This document shows positions 36,075-43,746 of a DNA stretch of 64,000 nucleotides, in pieces. Each line of letters opens with the position of its first letter. Position 1 is the stretch's first letter. Below the pieces are notes generated by a model. The model was not told the origin of the DNA. It made no database searches and worked only from the letters and a program-made list of their open reading frames with translations. The DNA comes from Sphingomonas corticis (GTDB lineage: Bacteria > Pseudomonadota > Alphaproteobacteria > Sphingomonadales > Sphingomonadaceae). The translations under genes were made by a program, and so were the position numbers. The stretch is from NCBI RefSeq assembly GCF_012035195.1, contig NZ_JAAVJH010000002.1, positions 124,001-188,000 of the forward strand, read 5' to 3'.

Positions 36075-36605
36075 ATGCGCCGCACCCTTCTCGCCGTCTC
36101 CGCCCTGCTCGCCGCCGTCCCCGCGCAGGCCGCGCTGCCCGTGGGCGCGAAGGCGCCCGATTTCGCGACTCGCGGCGCGGTGGCGGGCAAGGTGGTGAAC
36201 GTGCGGCTGGCGCAGGTGCTGAAGAAGGGGCCGGTCGTGCTCTACTTCTTCCCCGCCGCCTTCACCGACGGCTGCAACGCGGAGGCGCGCGCCTTCGCCG
36301 AGAAGGTGGACGCGTTCCGCGCCGCGGGGGCGACGGTGATCGGCATGTCGGCCGATTCGGTCGCCGACCTGCAGCGCTTCTCCGCCAGCGAGTGCGCGGG
36401 CCGATTCGCGGTGGCGAGCGCGGGGCCGCGGGTGATCGCCGGCTACGACGCGAAGCTGGGCGTGCAGGTGAAGGGTCGCGACGTCAGTGCGCGGGTCAGC
36501 TACGTCATCGGGCGCGACGGTCGCATCGTGCTGGCCCATGCCGGGCGCGATCCGGTGGAGCACGTGTCGGCCACTCTGGCCTCGGTGCAGCGGCTATCGC
36601 GTTGA
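36075..36605 (+). CDS. exported peroxiredoxin (Bcp-like)
   Basis: 176 residues. A cleavable signal peptide (RRTLLAVSALLAAVPAQA) is followed by an AhpC/TSA domain. The peroxidatic Cys67 lies in PAAFTDGC (PxxxTxxC), and Cys107 in SASECAGRF may resolve it. Unlike most Bcp proteins it is exported, so it should detoxify peroxides in the periplasm. It diverges from the phosphatase gene. Confidence 0.87.
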   Translation: MRRTLLAVSALLAAVPAQAALPVGAKAPDFATRGAVAGKVVNVRLAQVLKKGPVVLYFFPAAFTDGCNAEARAFAEKVDAFRAAGATVIGMSADSVADLQRFSASECAGRFAVASAGPRVIAGYDAKLGVQVKGRDVSARVSYVIGRDGRIVLAHAGRDPVEHVSATLASVQRLSR

Positions 36606-36707
36606 ATTCGCTAAAGGTCGTATCCTAGTCACCATATCTTAGCGCTTCCTCGCTAGCCTTTCGGCCATTCCCGCGTGGCGCGTCCACGCGACTTGAAGGG
36701 GCCGGGG

Positions 36708-37724
36708 ATGGGGACCAGGACGATCGAGCGCGGTAGCGCGCAGGGGGCGGCGACGCCGCAGGGGCAGGAGCTGTTCGGACAGATCGGCAACTTTCTGCTG
36801 GCGCATCGTTTGACGCCCGATCCTCGCAACTACCAGATCGCGTACGAGGCGATCGCCAACCCGTCCGGCGTGGTCGGGCGGGAGGTGGCGGCGCTGACCG
36901 ACGGCGGCGTGCGGCTGGCCGCGGAGGACGTGGCGCGGCTGGGCGGCGTCGCGACGAAGGGCGACGGCAAGGCGCAGGAACAGGCGCTGCTGAACCGCGC
37001 GCTGAGCCAGGTGGAGGGCTTCGCCCACACCGTGGAGATCGCAGCGGCGGAGGCGAACAATTTCGGCCGCGACCTGATGAAGAGCGCCGAGACGATGCGC
37101 GACGTCGGCCCGCACGCCGGCGTGGCGGAGATCGAGCGGCTGACCGGCGCGATGATCGAGCGGGTGCAGCGCGCCGAGCAGAAGCTGGAACATGCCCGCC
37201 GCGAGACCGACGAGCTGCGCAGCGCGCTGGAGGAGGCGCGCGGCTCCGCGCGCACCGATCCGCTGACCGAGCTGGGCAACCGCCGCGCCTTCGACGACGC
37301 CTTCTCCGCGCTGTCGCCCGACGACCGCGTCACGGTGGTGATCTGCGACGTCGACCATTTCAAGCGCGTCAACGACCATTACGGCCACGCCGTGGGCGAC
37401 CGCGTGCTGCGCACCGTCGCGCGCACGCTGGAGGAGGAGTGCAAGGGCCTGGCCACGCGCTACGGCGGCGAGGAGTTCGCCGTCCTCTACACCGACACGG
37501 ACGACGCGCTGGCCAAGGAGCGCATCGACGCGGTGCGCGAGAACCTGGCGAGCCGTCGATTCCGCGTGCGCGAGACGGACCAGCCGCTCGGCGTCATCAG
37601 CTTCTCCGCCGGCCTCGTCACCGGGCTGGTGGGCGAGGGCCGCGCGTCGCTGATGGCGCGGGCTGACGCGGCGCTCTACCGCGCCAAGGGCGAGGGCCGC
37701 GGGCGGACGATCATCGCCCCCTGA
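36708..37724 (+). CDS. diguanylate cyclase (GGDEF domain)
   Basis: 338 residues. The N-terminal 170 residues hold no named domain; they are mostly helical (FLLAHRLTPDPRNYQIAYEAI) and end in a coiled coil (EQKLEHARRETDELRSALEEA) that leads into the GGDEF domain. That domain has TDPLTELGNRRAFDD, CDVDHFKRVNDHYGH and an intact active motif RYGGEEF near residue 250. The inhibitory RxxD site before the motif is absent (EECKGLATRYGG). It should make c-di-GMP without I-site feedback. I choose the ATG after GGGGCCGGGG; a GTG 11 codons upstream is also open. Confidence 0.9.
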   Translation: MGTRTIERGSAQGAATPQGQELFGQIGNFLLAHRLTPDPRNYQIAYEAIANPSGVVGREVAALTDGGVRLAAEDVARLGGVATKGDGKAQEQALLNRALSQVEGFAHTVEIAAAEANNFGRDLMKSAETMRDVGPHAGVAEIERLTGAMIERVQRAEQKLEHARRETDELRSALEEARGSARTDPLTELGNRRAFDDAFSALSPDDRVTVVICDVDHFKRVNDHYGHAVGDRVLRTVARTLEEECKGLATRYGGEEFAVLYTDTDDALAKERIDAVRENLASRRFRVRETDQPLGVISFSAGLVTGLVGEGRASLMARADAALYRAKGEGRGRTIIAP

Positions 37725-37752
37725 CGGCAGGATCTCCACTTCCCCCTGCCGT
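37724..37752 (+). terminator. hairpin after the diguanylate cyclase gene
   Basis: ACGGCAGG and CCTGCCGT pair over a 13-base loop starting at the stop codon. No T run follows, so it is a weak candidate. Confidence 0.4.
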
Positions 37753-37874
37753 TGCGCCGGGCCTGTCCCGGCATCCACCAAGCCGCACGGGCCCACCTCG
37801 CGGTGTGAGCGGCTCGGTGGACCCCTTCACGAGGCCGGGTGACGACAGTCGCCGCAATCTGGCGCGACGCGCCA

Positions 37875-37886
37875 GCCACGCGTGGC
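37875..37886. promoter_or_regulatory. 12-bp palindrome upstream of the sigma-54 promoter
   Basis: GCCACGCGTGGC, perfect dyad, centred about 97 bases before the predicted transcription start. The distance suits an enhancer-binding protein site. Confidence 0.4.
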
Positions 37887-37894
37887 GGATTTCG

Positions 37895-37917
37895 CCAAGC
37901 GCCAACGCGCCGCTTGG
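37895..37917. promoter_or_regulatory. inverted repeat upstream of the sigma-54 promoter
   Basis: CCAAGCG, nine bases, CGCTTGG, centred about 70 bases before the predicted start. With the palindrome at 37875 it could form a two-site activator region. Confidence 0.4.
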
Positions 37918-37950
37918 TAAGAAGGGCGGAAAACCGTGGGTTCGCGCACT

Positions 37951-37966
37951 TGGCACGCGCCGTGCA
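37951..37966 (+). promoter_or_regulatory. sigma-54 (-24/-12) promoter
   Basis: TGGCACG, CGCC, GTGCA: the -24 element is the full consensus, the -12 GC is present, and the GG-to-GC spacing is exactly ten bases. It is 51 bases before the first of two tiny genes, leaving a leader of about 40 bases. The same window encodes sigma-54. Confidence 0.75.
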
Positions 37967-38017
37967 ACGTCCCTGGCATCGGTCGGATGATCCGGCCGCA
38001 AGCTAGGGAGAAACACC

Positions 38018-38128
38018 ATGACGATCCGTTTCGAGGAACTCCGCCGCGCCGCCCTCTCGATGGTCGCCGCCTTCGCCGTCGCCGCCGTGATGGTCGCCGC
38101 CGCCGTGCCCGTCACGCCGATCGCCTGA
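38018..38128 (+). CDS. very small hydrophobic protein 1 under sigma-54 promoter
   Basis: 36 residues, no family recognised. It begins TIRFEELRRAALSMVAAF, so it has a basic amphipathic start followed by a hydrophobic, Ala/Val-rich helix of about 20 residues and a short tail ending in PVTPIA. It could be a membrane peptide or an exported peptide. AGGGAG lies seven bases before the ATG. It is the first gene after the predicted sigma-54 promoter. The second small gene, 38 bases on, ends with a nearly identical DNA stretch (gatcgcctgatc), which hints at common origin. Confidence 0.65.
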   Translation: MTIRFEELRRAALSMVAAFAVAAVMVAAAVPVTPIA

Positions 38129-38166
38129 TCCGCCGCATCCATCCTCTCTCCTCAAGGAACCTCATC

Positions 38167-38253
38167 ATGATCCGCAGCCTCTTCCTCGGCGTCGCCGGCT
38201 TCGCCACCACCGCCCTGCTGCTCTACGTCGACGCCGTCGCCGCGATCGCCTGA
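38167..38253 (+). CDS. very small hydrophobic protein 2 under sigma-54 promoter
   Basis: 28 residues, no family recognised. It begins IRSLFLGVAGFATTALLLYV, almost entirely one hydrophobic helix, and ends AVAAIA. AAGGA is centred about ten bases before the ATG. It follows small gene 1 on the same predicted transcript. Products of this length are missed by standard gene calling, and the reading rests on the ribosome-binding sites, matched ends and promoter. Confidence 0.6.
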   Translation: MIRSLFLGVAGFATTALLLYVDAVAAIA

Positions 38254-38294
38254 TCGCGGCGGCACCGTCCCGCCTCGTGGGTCGTTGGGGCGCG

Positions 38295-38702
38295 ATGCAG
38301 GATGACCTCGACCGCTTCGTCCGCGCCCAGGCGGACAGCTACGACAACGCGCTGGCCGAGCTTCGCGCCGGGACCAAGCGCTCCCACTGGATGTGGTACG
38401 TCTTTCCGCAGATCGTCGGCCTCGGGCAGAGCGCCATGGCGCGGCGATACGAGATCCGCGACCTGGACCAGGCGCGCGCCTATCTCGCGCACCCGCTCCT
38501 CGGCCCCCGCTACGCCGCCGCCGCGGAGGCGCTGCTGCCGCATCGCGACCGTTCGGCGACGTCAATCATGGGGACGATCGACGCGATGAAGCTGCGCTCC
38601 TCGCTCACCCTGTTCGACCGCGCCGGCGCGCCGCCGGTCGTCGCCGAGGCGCTGGCCGCCTTCTTCGGCACGCCCGATGCGGAGACGCTGCGGCGGCTCT
38701 AG
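38295..38702 (+). CDS. DUF1810 family protein
   Basis: 135 residues. It shows the DUF1810 hallmarks: an early DDLDRFVRAQ, the block SHWMWYVFPQIVGLGQS, and an end MKLRSSLTLF. Function is unknown for the family. It begins 41 bases after the second tiny gene and may be the third member of the sigma-54 transcript. Its stop overlaps the converging kdgK stop by three bases (ctag shared by both TAG codons). Confidence 0.88.
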   Translation: MQDDLDRFVRAQADSYDNALAELRAGTKRSHWMWYVFPQIVGLGQSAMARRYEIRDLDQARAYLAHPLLGPRYAAAAEALLPHRDRSATSIMGTIDAMKLRSSLTLFDRAGAPPVVAEALAAFFGTPDAETLRRL

Positions 38703-39709
38703 CGGCGCACGTCCAGCCCGCCCTTGAGGAAGGCGTCGATGTCCGCCTGGCGGAAGAGCGACGCGTCGCCGGGCAGCGAGTGCTTCAGTGCCGCGAGCGC
38801 GAGGCCGGTGCGCGCCGCCGCATCGATGCCACCGCCCGATTGCAGCCCGTGCAGTACGCCGGCGGCAAAGGCGTCGCCCCCGCCGATGCGGTCGACGATC
38901 CCGGCCAGCACCGTCTCCTCGGTCTGTGCCTGATCGTCGCGCGTGTCGATCCGCACCGACAGACGGTTCAAATCGACGTGGTCGACGTGGCGCGCGGTGG
39001 AGGCGATCGTGCGTAGCCGCGGGAACCTGGCGAAGGCGGCCTCGGCGGCGGCACGGCGGCGATCCTCGCCATCGCCGCCGAAATCGTCGCGGCCGAGCAG
39101 CAGCGCGATGTCGCGATGGTTGCCGAACAGCAGGTCGGCGCAGGCGACGATCCGCGACAGGATGGCGCGCGGGTCGCCGTCCCACCGCTGCCACAGCTTG
39201 CCCCGCCAGTTGCCGTCGAAGGAGACGGCGATACCGCGCGCCGCCGCCGCCTCCGCCGCGGCGATCGCGCTCTGCGCCGGCACGGGACCGAGCGCGGGGG
39301 TGATGCCCGACAGGTGGAGCCGGTCGACCCCGGCGAGGATCGCGTCCCAGTCCCATGCCGACGCCGGCGCCTCCGCGAAGGAGGACCAGGCCCGGTCGTA
39401 GATCACCTCGGTCGCGCGCATCCCCGCGCCCGAGGTGACGAAGTAGAGCCCCATCCGCTCGCCGCCGAGCGCGATGTGCCGCACGTCGACGCCATGCCCG
39501 CGCAGCGTCGCGATCGCGGCGCGGCCCAGGTCGTTGTCGGGCACGCGGCTGGCGAAGCCCACGTCGTGGCCGAGCCGCGCGAGCTGCGTCGCGACGTTCG
39601 CCTCCGCACCGGCGACCCAGACATCGAGCTTCGGCGTCTGCATCAGCAGCTCGCGCCCGGGCGGCGACAGCCGCAGCATGATCTCGCCGAACGCCAGCAG
39701 CCGCGTCAT
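38699..39709 (-). CDS. kdgK: 2-keto-3-deoxygluconate kinase
   Basis: 336 residues of PfkB/ribokinase fold. The N-terminus LLAFGEIMLRLSPPGRELL, the AGAEANVATQLARLG block and the anion-hole motif DRIGGGDAFAAGVLHGL are visible. It phosphorylates KDG to KDPG, the last step before the Entner-Doudoroff aldolase. Its ATG overlaps the uxuB stop (ATGA). Together with uxuB and uxaC it forms most of the glucuronate route. A much longer open frame through kdgK and the neighbouring genes is a GC artefact. Confidence 0.92.
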   Translation of the reverse strand: MTRLLAFGEIMLRLSPPGRELLMQTPKLDVWVAGAEANVATQLARLGHDVGFASRVPDNDLGRAAIATLRGHGVDVRHIALGGERMGLYFVTSGAGMRATEVIYDRAWSSFAEAPASAWDWDAILAGVDRLHLSGITPALGPVPAQSAIAAAEAAAARGIAVSFDGNWRGKLWQRWDGDPRAILSRIVACADLLFGNHRDIALLLGRDDFGGDGEDRRRAAAEAAFARFPRLRTIASTARHVDHVDLNRLSVRIDTRDDQAQTEETVLAGIVDRIGGGDAFAAGVLHGLQSGGGIDAAARTGLALAALKHSLPGDASLFRQADIDAFLKGGLDVRR

Positions 39710-41166
39710 GACCGTCCCTCCTCGTCCACCGCCGCGCGCGGGTCCGCCAGCCTGTCGTACGCCCGCGCCACCGCCTCGCGGAAGCGCGGGTCGGCGGCCA
39801 GGGCGGGGGGAAAGACCTGCTCCACGCCCAGCAGCGCGAGCGGATCGTCCCCTCTCGCCAGCGGCAGCAACCGGTCGCGCAGCGGATCGACGAGCGGATC
39901 GTCTGCCGCTCGGGACCGGCGCAGGAACCGCATCCACGCCGCGACCGGCCACGCCAGCCGCGCCACGTCCGCCCGCGCCGCCAGCCGGTCGGCCATCGTG
40001 CCCAGCAGGCGGATCGGCAGCTTCTGCGACCCGTCCCACGCGATCTGCGCCAGCAGGTGGCGCATCGCCGGGTTGCGGAAGCGCGCGAGGATCGCGGTAA
40101 CGTAATCGTCGAGCGACTGCCCCTCCAGCGGGTGCAGCGTCGGCGCGATGTCCGCGCGCATCAGCCGCTCGACCAGCGCGGCGAGCGGGGCGTCGGCCAT
40201 CGCGTCGGCGACCGTCTCGTGCCCGAGCAGGATTCCGAGATAGGCGAGCGTCGAGTGCGCACCGTTCAGCAGCCGCAGTTTCGCCTCCTCGAACGGCGCC
40301 ACGTCCTGCACGAACTGCACCCCTGCGATACCCAGCGGCGGCCGCTCTCCGGCGAATTCGTCCTCCACCACCCATTGCGCGAACGGCTCGCGCTGGATCG
40401 GCCAGGCGTCGATCACGCCGGTCGCCTCCCGCACCGCCGCGCGCAGGCGATCGTCGGTGGCGGGGGTGATCGAATCGACCATGGAGGAGGGGAAGCGCAC
40501 CTCGCGTTCGATCCAGTCGGCGAGGGCGGGATCGCGCAGGCGGGCGAAGTCGCGCACCGCGCCGCCCAGCAGCCGCCCGTTGCCGGGCAGATTGTCGCAG
40601 GAGAGGATCGTCAGCCCGCCCACGTCCGCGTCGCGCCGCGCGGAAAGGCCCGCGACCAGCCAGCCGATCAGCGTCGTCGGTCGTTCCGGCTGCGCCAGGT
40701 CCTGCACGATGCCGGGATGCTCGCGGTCCAGCGCGCCGTTCGGATCGAGGCAATAGCCCTTCTCCGTCACCGTGACGGTGACCAGCAGCGTCGTCGGGGC
40801 GGCCAGCCGGGCGAGGATCGCCGCGCCGTCGCGCTTCGCGGTCAGCAGCTCGCCCAGCGCGCCGATCACGCGGTGGCGCGGGGGCGAGGCGATCTCCGCC
40901 AGCACGTACAGCCCGTCCTGCGGCGCGAGCGCGTCCGCCACCGAGGTGGAGTGCAGCGCCACCGCCGCGATCGACCAGCGGGGATCGCGCGGCAGGATCG
41001 CGTCCACGTACGCCGCCTGGTGCGCGCGATGGAAGGCGCCGGGACCGAAATGGACGATGCCGGGGGGCCGCTCGGCGAGCGGATAGGCGGGCCGCGCCAC
41101 CATATCGGGCAGGCGATCGAGCGTCGCCCGCGACAGTCGCATCCCCTGCGTGTCCGCCATCTCCAT
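39706..41166 (-). CDS. uxuB: D-fructuronate (mannonate) oxidoreductase UxuB
   Basis: 486 residues of the mannitol dehydrogenase family of long-chain polyol dehydrogenases. Seen are the Rossmann start GIVHFGPGAFHRAHQA, LSCDNLPGNG, and the catalytic Lys/Asn/His region FEEAKLRLLNGAHSTLAYLG. It reduces fructuronate to mannonate with NADH. GAGGGAGGG lies about ten bases before the ATG at 41166. It is the first gene of the leftward arm of a divergent unit, 39 bases from the palindromic operator. Confidence 0.92.
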   Translation of the reverse strand: MEMADTQGMRLSRATLDRLPDMVARPAYPLAERPPGIVHFGPGAFHRAHQAAYVDAILPRDPRWSIAAVALHSTSVADALAPQDGLYVLAEIASPPRHRVIGALGELLTAKRDGAAILARLAAPTTLLVTVTVTEKGYCLDPNGALDREHPGIVQDLAQPERPTTLIGWLVAGLSARRDADVGGLTILSCDNLPGNGRLLGGAVRDFARLRDPALADWIEREVRFPSSMVDSITPATDDRLRAAVREATGVIDAWPIQREPFAQWVVEDEFAGERPPLGIAGVQFVQDVAPFEEAKLRLLNGAHSTLAYLGILLGHETVADAMADAPLAALVERLMRADIAPTLHPLEGQSLDDYVTAILARFRNPAMRHLLAQIAWDGSQKLPIRLLGTMADRLAARADVARLAWPVAAWMRFLRRSRAADDPLVDPLRDRLLPLARGDDPLALLGVEQVFPPALAADPRFREAVARAYDRLADPRAAVDEEGRS

Positions 41167-41205
41167 GCGCCCGTCGCCCTCCCTCGCGTTGCGCTCGCCT
41201 ATCAT

Positions 41206-41225
41206 TTGTGCCAGCGCTGGCACAA
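41206..41225. promoter_or_regulatory. perfect 20-bp palindromic operator between uxuB and uxaC
   Basis: TTGTGCCAGCGCTGGCACAA, a full dyad with a central CG as in LacI/GalR-family operators. Each end is a TTGTGC that could serve as a -35 box for the gene on its own side, followed about 16-18 bases on by GATAGG (leftward) or CATAGG (rightward). A bound LacI-type protein would therefore shut both arms. The likely binder is the regulator gene at 42651. Confidence 0.8.
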
Positions 41226-41242
41226 GCCACATAGGATCGACC

Positions 41243-42664
41243 ATGCGCCCGTTGCAGCTCCATCCCGATCGCCTGTTCCCCGCCGATCCGGCGACGCGCG
41301 ACATCGCCCGCGCGCTGTACGCGCAGGTCGCCCACCTGCCGATCGTCAGCCCGCACGGCCACACCGACCCGGCATGGTTCGCCACCGACGAGAAGTGGAC
41401 CAACGCCACCGCGCTGCTGCTGCAACCCGACCATTACGTCTTCCGCATGCTGTACAGCCAGGGCGTGGACCTGGACGCGCTGGCGATCCCGACGCGTACC
41501 GGCGTGCCCGCCACCGATCCGCGCGCGGCATGGCGTCTGTTCGCCGAACATTATCACCTGTTCCGCGGCACGCCGTCGCAGCTGTGGCTCGACCACGTCT
41601 TCGCCGAGGTGCTCGGGTTCGACGTGGCGCTCGATGGCGACAGCGCCGACCATTATTACGACGCCATCGGCGAGAGACTGGCGAGCGACGCCTTCCGCCC
41701 GCGCGCCCTGTTCGAGCGGTTCCGCATCGATTTCCTGGCGACGACCGAGGGCGCGCACGACGACCTTTCGCATCACCGCGCGATCCGCGAGTCGGGCTGG
41801 CACGGCCGCGTCGTCACCACCTATCGGCCCGACGGTGTGATCGACGTGGAACACGAGGCGTTCGCCGGCGCGATGGAGCGCTTCGCCGCGCTGACCGGCG
41901 AAGACGTGCACAGCTGGCGCGGCTATCTCGCCGCGCACCGCCGCCGCCGCGCCGACTTCCGCGCGCTTGGCGCGACCGCGACCGACCACGGCCATGCCAG
42001 CGCGGCCACGGCAAACCTGTCCACCGCTGAATGCGAGACGCTGTTCGCGCGCATCGTCGGCGGCACGTGGGACGCCGCCGACGCGGAACTGTTCCGTGCG
42101 CAGATGCTGACCGAGATGGCGAAGATGAGCGTGGAGGACGGCATGGTGATGCAGCTGCATCCCGGCTCCTACCGCAACCACAACGCCCGCCTCTTCGCCA
42201 GCCACGGCCGCGACAAGGGTGCGGACATTCCGCTGCCGATCGACTTCGTGCGCGCGCTGAAGCCGATGCTGGACGTGGTCGGCAACGAGCGCGACCTGAC
42301 GATCATCCTCTTCACGCTGGACGAGGATACGTACACGCGCGAACTGGCGCCGCTGGCGGGCCACTATCCCTGCCTGCGGCTTGGCCCGGCATGGTGGTTC
42401 CACGATTCGCCCGAGGGGATGCGCCGCTATCGCGAGATGACGACGGAGACGGCGGGCTTCTACAACACCGTCGGCTTCAACGACGACACGCGCGCGTTCC
42501 TGTCGATCCCGGCGCGCCACGACGTCGCGCGCCGCGTCGACTGCGCGTTCCTGGCACGGCTGGTGGCGGAGCATCGGCTGGCCGACTGGGAGGCGGCGGA
42601 CCTGGCGCAGGAGCTGACCAGCGGGCTGGTGCGCCGCGCCTATCGCGTCGATGCCGCCGCCTGA
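41243..42664 (+). CDS. uxaC: glucuronate isomerase
   Basis: 473 residues of the UxaC family (amidohydrolase-like barrel). The N-terminus has LPIVSPHGHTDPAWFATDEK; further on are GATATDHGHASA, MQLHPGSYRNHN, and the end region AWWFHDSPEGMRRYREMTTE. It isomerises glucuronate to fructuronate and galacturonate to tagaturonate. The ATG at 41243 leads into the family N-terminus; an open extension upstream would cross the operator. Its end overlaps the regulator gene by 14 bases. Confidence 0.95.
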   Translation: MRPLQLHPDRLFPADPATRDIARALYAQVAHLPIVSPHGHTDPAWFATDEKWTNATALLLQPDHYVFRMLYSQGVDLDALAIPTRTGVPATDPRAAWRLFAEHYHLFRGTPSQLWLDHVFAEVLGFDVALDGDSADHYYDAIGERLASDAFRPRALFERFRIDFLATTEGAHDDLSHHRAIRESGWHGRVVTTYRPDGVIDVEHEAFAGAMERFAALTGEDVHSWRGYLAAHRRRRADFRALGATATDHGHASAATANLSTAECETLFARIVGGTWDAADAELFRAQMLTEMAKMSVEDGMVMQLHPGSYRNHNARLFASHGRDKGADIPLPIDFVRALKPMLDVVGNERDLTIILFTLDEDTYTRELAPLAGHYPCLRLGPAWWFHDSPEGMRRYREMTTETAGFYNTVGFNDDTRAFLSIPARHDVARRVDCAFLARLVAEHRLADWEAADLAQELTSGLVRRAYRVDAAA

Positions 42665-43709
42665 CGCACCGCGCGGCCTCGCCACCATCGGCAACGCGAC
42701 GATCGGTGACGTCGCGGCGCGCGCGGGCGTGTCGATCCGCACGGTCTCGCGCGTCATCAACGGCTCGCCCAAGGTGAATGCGGAAACGCGCGCGGGGGTG
42801 CAGGCGGTGATCGACTCGCTCGGCTTCGCGCCCAGCGCGCGCGCGCAGGCGCTGGCGTCGGGCCGGTCGCGGCTGATCGGGGTGATCCAGGGCGACGCGA
42901 ACGCTCACGTCCTGTTCCAGGTGCAGAACGGCATCGTCGCCGCATGCGCGCCGTCGCGGCACGAACTGATCGTGCACCCCGCGGCTCTGTCGGGCGAGGC
43001 GCTGGTGGCGGACCTGACCGGCTTCGTCCGCCGATCGCGCGTCGACGGCGTGATCGTGCTGTCGCCCACGTCGGAGGACGAGGCGGTCGCCCCCGCGCTG
43101 GCGCGGCTGGGCGTGCCCGCGGTCGCGCTCGCCTCCGCCGCGGTACCGGGCTTCGCCGCCACGCTGGTGCCGCGTGACCGCGCGGGCGCCGCGGCGGTGG
43201 CGGAGCACCTCCACGCGCTCGGCCATCGCCGCATCGCGCTGGTCGGCGGCCCCGCGGCGCGGCTCTCCTCGCGCGAGCGGGTGGAGGGGTTCCGCGACGC
43301 GCTGGGGCGGCGCGGCGCGGCGCTCGACCCGGCGCTGGCGATCGAGGGCGATTACGGCTTCGCGTCCGGCGTGGCGGCGGCGGAGCGGCTGCTGGCCCTG
43401 CCCGAGCCGCCGAGCGCGATCTTCTGCTGCAACGACCTGATGGCGGCGGGCGCGCTGAAGGCGGCGGCTCGACGCGGCGTGGCGGTGCCGCGCGACCTCT
43501 CGATCGTCGGCTTCGACGGCACCGACCTCGCCGCGATGCTGACGCCCGGCCTCACCACCGTAGACCGCCCCGTCACCGCGATCGCGCGCCGCGCCACCGA
43601 GCTGCTGCTGCGGCTGATCGCGGGGGACGAAGTGCCCGCGATCGAGCATTTCGACGTCGCGCTGGTGATGCGCGAATCGACCGGACCGTTGATGCAGCAC
43701 GACAGTTAA
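42651..43709 (+). CDS. LacI-family transcriptional regulator of the hexuronate genes
   Basis: 352 residues. The helix-turn-helix plus hinge is IGDVAARAGVSIRTVSRVIN, near residues 18-37, continuing to ARAQALASGRSRLIGVI. The periplasmic-binding-protein-like sensor domain follows, with LVGGPAARLSSRERVEGF, FCCNDLMAAGA and SIVGFDGTDLA. It most likely binds the 20-bp palindrome at 41206 and responds to a hexuronate intermediate; the effector is inference. It overlaps uxaC, so it is co-expressed with its target. Confidence 0.92.
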   Translation: MPPPDAPRGLATIGNATIGDVAARAGVSIRTVSRVINGSPKVNAETRAGVQAVIDSLGFAPSARAQALASGRSRLIGVIQGDANAHVLFQVQNGIVAACAPSRHELIVHPAALSGEALVADLTGFVRRSRVDGVIVLSPTSEDEAVAPALARLGVPAVALASAAVPGFAATLVPRDRAGAAAVAEHLHALGHRRIALVGGPAARLSSRERVEGFRDALGRRGAALDPALAIEGDYGFASGVAAAERLLALPEPPSAIFCCNDLMAAGALKAAARRGVAVPRDLSIVGFDGTDLAAMLTPGLTTVDRPVTAIARRATELLLRLIAGDEVPAIEHFDVALVMRESTGPLMQHDS

Positions 43710-43746
43710 CGCTATCACCTCGGTCCTGAGGTGATGGGAGAGCGAC

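Noticed and set aside
38699..42772. A single open frame of more than 1300 codons on the minus strand
   Set aside because: It joins kdgK to the antisense of uxaC and a frame-shifted uxuB. Only the kdgK part has family sequence; the rest is Arg/Ala/Gly-rich, as expected from shadow frames at this GC content.
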